Assembly (NCBI RefSeq): GCF_027887165.1
Contig: NC_077232.1
Span: forward strand, 18,244,755-18,308,754
DNA: 64,000 bases
Direction of reading: 5' to 3'
DNA from: Monodelphis domestica
Taxonomy: Eukaryota; Chordata; Mammalia; Didelphimorphia; Didelphidae
The notes under the pieces: model-generated
Databases searched by the model: none
Seen by the model: only the letters and a program-made list of their open reading frames with translations
What the model was told of the DNA's origin: nothing
Translations under genes and position numbers: made by a program
Part shown: positions 58,692-64,000 of the stretch, piece by piece
How positions within the stretch are numbered: the first letter of the stretch is position 1
Layout: each line of letters starts with the position of its first letter

Positions 58692-60170
58692 TCAAGATCT
58701 CAAACTATACTATAGGGGGCATCTGGGTAGCTCAGTGGATTGAGAGCTAGGGCTAGAGATGGGAGGTCCTAGGTTCAAATCTGGCCTCAGATACTTCCCA
58801 GTTGTGTGACCCTGGGCAAGTCACTTGACCCTCATTGCTTAGCCCTTACCACTATTCTGCCTTGGAGCCAGGGCTCCAAGACAGATTGTAAGGGTTTTAA
58901 ATAAAAACAAACAAACAAACAAACAAAAAACAATATGGTACTGGCTAAGAGACAGAATGGAGGATCAGAAGAATAAACATAGAGTAAGTGACCTCAGCAA
59001 GATTATCTATGATAAACACAAAGATGCCAGCTTTTGGGACAAAAATCCTCCATTTGACAAAAACTTCTGGGAAAATTGGAAGACAATATGGGAGAGATTG
59101 GGTTTACATCAACATCTCATACCCTACATCAAGAAAAATTCAGAATGAGTAAATGAATTGAATATAAAGAAGGAAACTGTAAGTGAATTAGGTAAAAACA
59201 GAATAGTATACTTGTCATATCTTTGGGAAAAGGAAAATTTTAAGACCAAGCAAGAGTTAGAAAAAAATCAGAAAATGTAAAATAAACGATTTTGATTACA
59301 TTAAATTAAAAAAAATTTGTACAAACAAATTCAATTCAACTAAAATAAGAAGGGAAGCAACAAAGTGTAAAAATTCTTCATAACAAAAACCTTTGACAAA
59401 GGTCTAATTACTTAAATTTATAAAAAGCTAAATCAATTGTACAAAAAATCAAGCTTTTACCCAACTGATAAATGGACAAGGGACAGGAATAGGTAGTTTT
59501 CAGATAAAGAAAACAAAACTATTAATAAGCACATGAAAAAGTGTTCTAAATCTCTTATAATCAGAGAGAAGCAAATCAAAACAACTTTGAGGTACCACCT
59601 CCCACAGCAGATAGGCTAACATGAAATCAAAGGAAACTAATGAATATTGGAATGGATGTGGCAAAATTGGGACATTAATGCATTGCTGGTGGAGTTGTGA
59701 ATTGATCCAGCCATTCTGGAGGGCAATTTGGAACTATGCCCAAAGGGTGCTAAAAGTCTCTCTGCCCTTTAATCCAGCCATAGCACTGCTGAGTTTATAC
59801 CCTAAAGAGATAATAAGGGAAAATACTTGTCCAAGAATATTCATAGCTATGCTCTTTGTGGAAGCAAAAAATTGGAAAATGAGGGGATACCCTTCAATTG
59901 GGGAATGGCTGAACAATTTGTGGTATCTGTTGGTTATGGAATATTATTGTGCTGAAAGGAATAATACACTGAAGGAATTCCATGTGAACTGGAATGATCT
60001 CCAGGAATTGATACAGAGTGAGAGGAGCAGAAGCAGGAGAACATTATTCACAGAGACTGATACACTGTGGTACAATAGAATATAATGAACTTCTCTACAA
60101 GGAGCATGTAATGATCCAGAACAATTTGAAGGGATTCATGAGAAAGAACAGTATCCACATCCAAAGGAAG
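58692..60170 (+). mobile_element. L1 ORF2 fragment carrying a SINE
   Basis: Begins in the PDLKLYY codons (gatctcaaactatactat), is interrupted by a SINE (58716-58928) and resumes at the TIWYWLRD codons. A frame at 59621-60085 reads TLMHCWWSCELIQPFWRAIW, NPAIALLSLYPKEI, PSIGEWLNNLWYLLVMEYY. Earlier parts have frame breaks. It ends near 60170 without a recognisable 3' UTR or poly(A). Flanking 13-bp near-match aatcagaaggaga (58679-58691) and aatcagatggaga (60171-60183). The 41.65-kb paralogue is empty. Confidence 0.85.
58716..58928 (+). mobile_element. Marsupial CORE-SINE (short-tail type) within L1
   Basis: Near-consensus: gggggcatctgggtagctca, B box taggttcaaatctggcctca, CORE cagttgtgtgaccctgggca, tail with gccttggagccagggctcca and a (CAAA)n end. 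The L1 lacks about 12-15 nt at the junction, so a small target loss accompanied the insertion. Confidence 0.92.
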
Positions 60171-60183
60171 AATCAGATGGAGA

Positions 60184-60965
60184 CAGCCAATAAACTAGAG
60201 TTCAGTAGCTAGCCTGTGCCTAACATTCCTAAATGACTGAAAAATCTCATGAGAAGAGGACTACTACTCCTATTCCTACTCCTCCTACTCCTATTACTAC
60301 TACTATTTATATAGTACCTACTATGTGTAAGGCATTGTGCTGAGTGATTTATAAATATTATTTTATTTGATTCTCACAACCTCTCTGAGAGATGGGTGAT
60401 ACTGGGGAGATGGGGAGACTACTATCTCCCTCTCTATAAGCATCAGTCACTAAACTAAATAATTGCCACTGAAAGACAGCTAAACCTGGGAATAGTGGAA
60501 ACTGAGACCATCACCCTCCTTCCAACACATTCTCTGAAGCCATCATTGAGGGGAGTAATTTTCATGGAGAAGTAATCTTGAAACTCTTTCTCCAAGTTCT
60601 ATATCTCCTTTTTTTCTCTGTAGTCACTTTTACTGAAGGCCTAGGGGAAAAATTCTTTTCACTAACGATATCGACACTGTCTAGTAGTTGACATTCTTAG
60701 ACAATGAAATGGATAATACTATCAGTGGAAATGATATTAAGGAAGATGTGTTACCATTTGTTCTGTCAATGTAGCCTGGTCCTTTACATGATACTTACAT
60801 CTAAAATGTCCTTAAATGTGCCATCTCTTTGATAAGAATGTGAGTCCCCGAGAGAAGAGACTATTTTGCTTTTCATCATATATCTCCAGCATTTGGCACT
60901 GCACTTTGCCCATAGTAGGCACTTAAATGCCTTTTCATTCACTTATTCAGTATTACATTCTATGG
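60184..60965 (+). repeat. Tandem-duplicon block with MIR
   Basis: Counterpart of 41660-42485. Includes an imperfect (CTACTC) run (60256-60308), a MIR/L2 segment (ggcattgtgctgagtgattt, tgattctcacaacctctctg) and ttaccatttgttctgtcaat near 60760. Confidence 0.75.
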
Positions 60966-62454
60966 TTGGCAGGATGGTATATAAGATAGATACATGATTC
61001 TCTTCAAAAAACAGATTAGACTTTCGTGACAAGGAAAATCATGGTCATTATTGTTAGGGAAGAATCTGAAGGCTTGGAAGAATGTGCTTTTTTAGATAGT
61101 ACTATTGTCCTACACCTGGAGTATTTGGATCAGAGTTGGACCCAAACTTGACTTTTTTTCAATGAAATTCAACAAATATCTACTAAATACCTAATTTGAA
61201 AAAAGGCTGGACTAGGAACCAGAGCAATTACAAAGATTAGAGGTACAATGGTTTAGTGCCATGTTTTCCATCTAGTGGTTCACACACTCTTTGAATGTTT
61301 GAAATGATGGTCCAAAGAGTTGGAGCTAAACAAATTTTATTGGTGCCATAAGTAGCAGAAAATTATTCAATTATATTACAAATCTTCTTCCTCTGTGACA
61401 ACAAGCACACACGTTTGAAGCATTTAAATTTATTTCTGTAGCAATTCAAACGTGTCATGATCATGTGTATTATAAATTGGGTGCATATGCAATATTATGT
61501 TCAAGTCTTTGCTTATGATATGTGAGAGAGGTTCTTTTAGTTTTTTGACTTCTCAAATTGTTGCCAAACTGCCCCAAGAGTTTTACACTAGAATTCAATT
61601 GATTCTCAATGGATGGTCACAACCAGAAGCTTTACTCCTTTTCATCCTATAAACTGCCCCAGAGTAGCTCCCTTGTTTCCTTCTGTTAGCATGTAATAGT
61701 ACCTCAGCACCTGAAATATTTTGTGATTTTAGAGACATTGTCATGGGTCATGTGTAGGAGTCTGGTGATGAGGGCTGTTGTAGCCATGGAGAGAGAGTTA
61801 GCCTGCTAAGGACACTAACAGCTAGAGAGAAGGAGTAAGATAAGGACAGGAAATATTTGGGCTAGCATGCCTGAGAAGGACCAAATAGAAGAATCATGGC
61901 ACCATGACTGGGGGCTATGATTTTGTTTATTATGACAAAGAAAAAGACTTATAATGAGTGAGAAAAATTTTCACATTTTTCTGGCTTTAAATCAAAATGC
62001 AGATATAAACTTGGAATGAAACTATATTTCAGATTTTCTGGTGTTCACTCAAATACTGAAATCCTTTGTTCCAGTTAAAATAACTAACACTAAAATTTAA
62101 TGATCTCTATAAAATATATATACGTAATTATAACATGTTAAACATTCTAATTTCTACTTGAATTCATCAAAATGTTAATTCTATTCAATAAAATGAATAG
62201 AGCAAAAGATATCTATTATATAATCTAACAGATTCAAGTTTAAACATTTAAGTTCTTGCTTGATTACTTCTTTTAATTCTTCTATAATGTTCCACATAAA
62301 GTATTTGTAATAATTAAGCAAGATTAATAACTTTGTATTTAGAGTTTTCAGAATTGTATGTTGAATAAAAATTTATGTTTTATAATTATGACTGAATAAT
62401 ATGAATTTTTCTTATGAGTTTTGGGGACAAAAATCATTGCAGGTTAAAAGCACA
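60966..62454. other. No gene seen
   Basis: About 1.5 kb AT-rich. A short repeat-like phrase near 61160-61240 (tcaacaaatatctactaaat). No ORF with a domain. Confidence 0.5.
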
Positions 62455-63570
62455 TGTTAGATTTAAAATGGTTGAGGTCTTAAACTGTAGTGAGTTAAAA
62501 TGGTGGAAGATATAAATTGTTATAGATATAAGAGAGGGCAAGTAAATTTGACTGCAGAAAATATGTTTCACTACAGTGTCTTGGTTTTTAAATCAAATAT
62601 AAGGTGGTCACCAGGGAAATATTCCCAATTATTCAAATACCCAAGTCAACTGGGTTTTATAGAGATTTTAATTAATACAAATGTGGAATTAAAGAAAAGA
62701 GAGAAAGAGAGAAAAAGGAAATAAGTATGAAGGGTCTTAAGCCAACATGGCCTAGACCTGAGTCTTAAGAGAGAGAGATCAGTCAGTCAGTCTTTTAACA
62801 CTCACCACAAGGTCTGCCTTCACCACAAGGATTCTAGTGACACTAGGCCAACATCATCTCAGCTGCTTTCACCAGCTCCCTGCTCCATCTGAATGTTTCA
62901 GAATCAGTCCTTCCTCAATCTGAATGTTTCAGAATGACCTCCTCAATCTGAATGTTTCAGAATGATCTCTAGCTCTTCTCTGAGCTGTTATTTTTAAGGG
63001 CAAAATCTCCTATGTCACCTCCCCTAAGTTCTTCCATCTACCAATCACTGTAGATGTTTTCCAAAAGACAGCCCATTTTGAATTCACAGCTGAGTAGATT
63101 AATCTCTTTAGTAAATCAGAAAAAAATGCTGCTGTGTTGACTAATTTCACTAAGAGAAAACCTCTGAATAAGTTTTCACCTTTTAGGTCTAAGTAGTTTA
63201 CAAGCTGCCCCACCTTTATAGGCACTTAGCATCCCATTGTATCAATTCCAAAAATAGGCATGGCTCAAAGAACTCCTTTCCTTTATAAGTATGGTTTTCA
63301 AGTACTTTCATTGTTTAGCAAGGAGTTTTCTGCCCTAAAGCATTCTTAAGTACAGGTGGAATAGAGGTCCTCCCATAGCAAGGAGTTTTCTCCCCTAAAG
63401 CAGTCCCAAATAGGTATGGGGTAGAGATCCTCCCATAGCAAGGAGTTTTCACATTCAAGTAGAGTTCTCACTATCTGGTAGGGGATTATTTCAAGTAGGG
63501 AATTGGAGGATTCCTCAATGTGGAGTAAAATTTTTAACATTCAAAAGTCTGTGAAATTTTAAGGTTTACA
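62455..63570 (-). mobile_element. Solo retroviral LTR fossil
   Basis: 1,116 bp, same family and orientation as 56681-57947, by eye roughly 80% alike. Plus-strand view begins TGTTAGATTT and ends GGTTTACA. 4-bp duplication caca (62451-62454, 63571-63574). Three copies of the gcaaggagttttc unit (two in the other LTR) and three ctgaatgtttcag units near 62890-62965 that the other copy lacks. Confidence 0.82.
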
Positions 63571-64000
63571 CACACAAATATTCATATACTTGTACAAACA
63601 TACATGCCAATATACACATACACACATAGCCTGAATTGGGTTTGTCTGAATCTAGAATATGGCTTTTAATATCTAGATTGGCACATATTGGACTGTAGAT
63701 AATCCAAGTATAAAAGTTTGTATGTTTCTTTTCAAAATTTCATCTCATTAGATTTAGTTGAAAATTCTAGACTGCTGAGATATTTTGAATCCTGAATAGA
63801 TTACTTGGTGTGTTAGCTGTCCCTCCTGGCTTCTTTCCATCTGCTAACCTGATCAGAAGGGCAATAAGTGTTTGTCCAAGTAAGTGATTAATCAGTTTAA
63901 TTTGACAATAATTTATAAGGCTACCACTTTGAGTAAAGTCCTTTGTAAGTCTGGGTATGACAAGATAAATGGTGCTTATCCATAAGGTGCCTGTCCTTAA
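63571..64000. other. No gene seen; CA-rich start
   Basis: 63571-63630 is an imperfect CA/TA microsatellite. The rest is unrecognised AT-rich DNA. Confidence 0.5.

Noticed and set aside
56681-63570. Complete provirus bounded by the two LTRs
   Set aside because: Separate 4-bp duplications and OR-duplicon, L1 and MIR sequence in between.

Overview
The window is nuclear DNA of a mammal, most likely a marsupial. It is AT-rich and more than half interspersed repeats. The repeats include many tRNA-derived CORE-SINEs of the marsupial type, at least eight L1 pieces, RTE-type LINE material and solo retroviral LTRs. The only host genes I can support are olfactory receptors (ORs) of the OR5B subfamily. 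Species-level identity (opossum or Australian marsupial) cannot be fixed by eye.

Gene layout: (1) an intact OR5B-like gene on the minus strand at 2443-3372; (2) a decayed minus-strand OR relic at about 7560-8720, split by an RTE-type LINE; (3) a plus-strand OR5B-like gene at 20169-21105, broken by one 2-nt frameshift; (4) an intact plus-strand gene at 36170-37117; (5) an intact plus-strand gene at 51408-52355. Genes 1, 4 and 5 have a pyrimidine-rich AG splice acceptor 29 nt before the conserved start, so each has the usual OR structure of non-coding 5' exon(s) and one coding exon. The receptors would act as seven-TM odorant receptors in the olfactory cilia membrane, coupled to Golf. They are paralogues, not a pathway or operon.

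Genes 3, 4 and 5 belong to a tandem array with a period of about 15-16 kb. Intergenic blocks also align between units: 39.5-40.9 with 53.0-54.5 kb, 24.7-25.9 with 40.9-41.7 and 58.0-58.7 kb, 29.0-30.5 with 55.3-56.1 kb, 31.1-31.7 with 47.3-47.8 kb, and 41.7-42.5 with 60.2-61.0 kb. Some SINEs are shared by two units and so predate the duplication. An L1 at 37.3-39.0 kb, a SINE at 41.1 kb, and a SINE-containing L1 at 58.7-60.2 kb are unit-specific and younger; the paralogous unit supplies the empty site.

Repeats fill the rest: L1 3' ends at 14.1, 15.2, 35.5 and 37.3 kb with clear target-site duplications, older L1 bodies at 21.3-24.1, 26.2-28.6 and 42.8-45.1 kb, solo LTRs at 26.4, 56.7 and 62.5 kb with 4-bp duplications, LTR relatives at 11.4 and 24.8 kb, and long microsatellites at 12.05 (GA) and 32.2 kb (TCTTC). 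I found no tRNA, rRNA, CRISPR or non-OR protein gene. I did not find a clear new biological system. The most unusual local structures are a foldback inversion at 39.09-39.26 kb, direct repeats flanking the broken OR at 20.2 kb, and a small RTE-related element at 45.5-46.1 kb.
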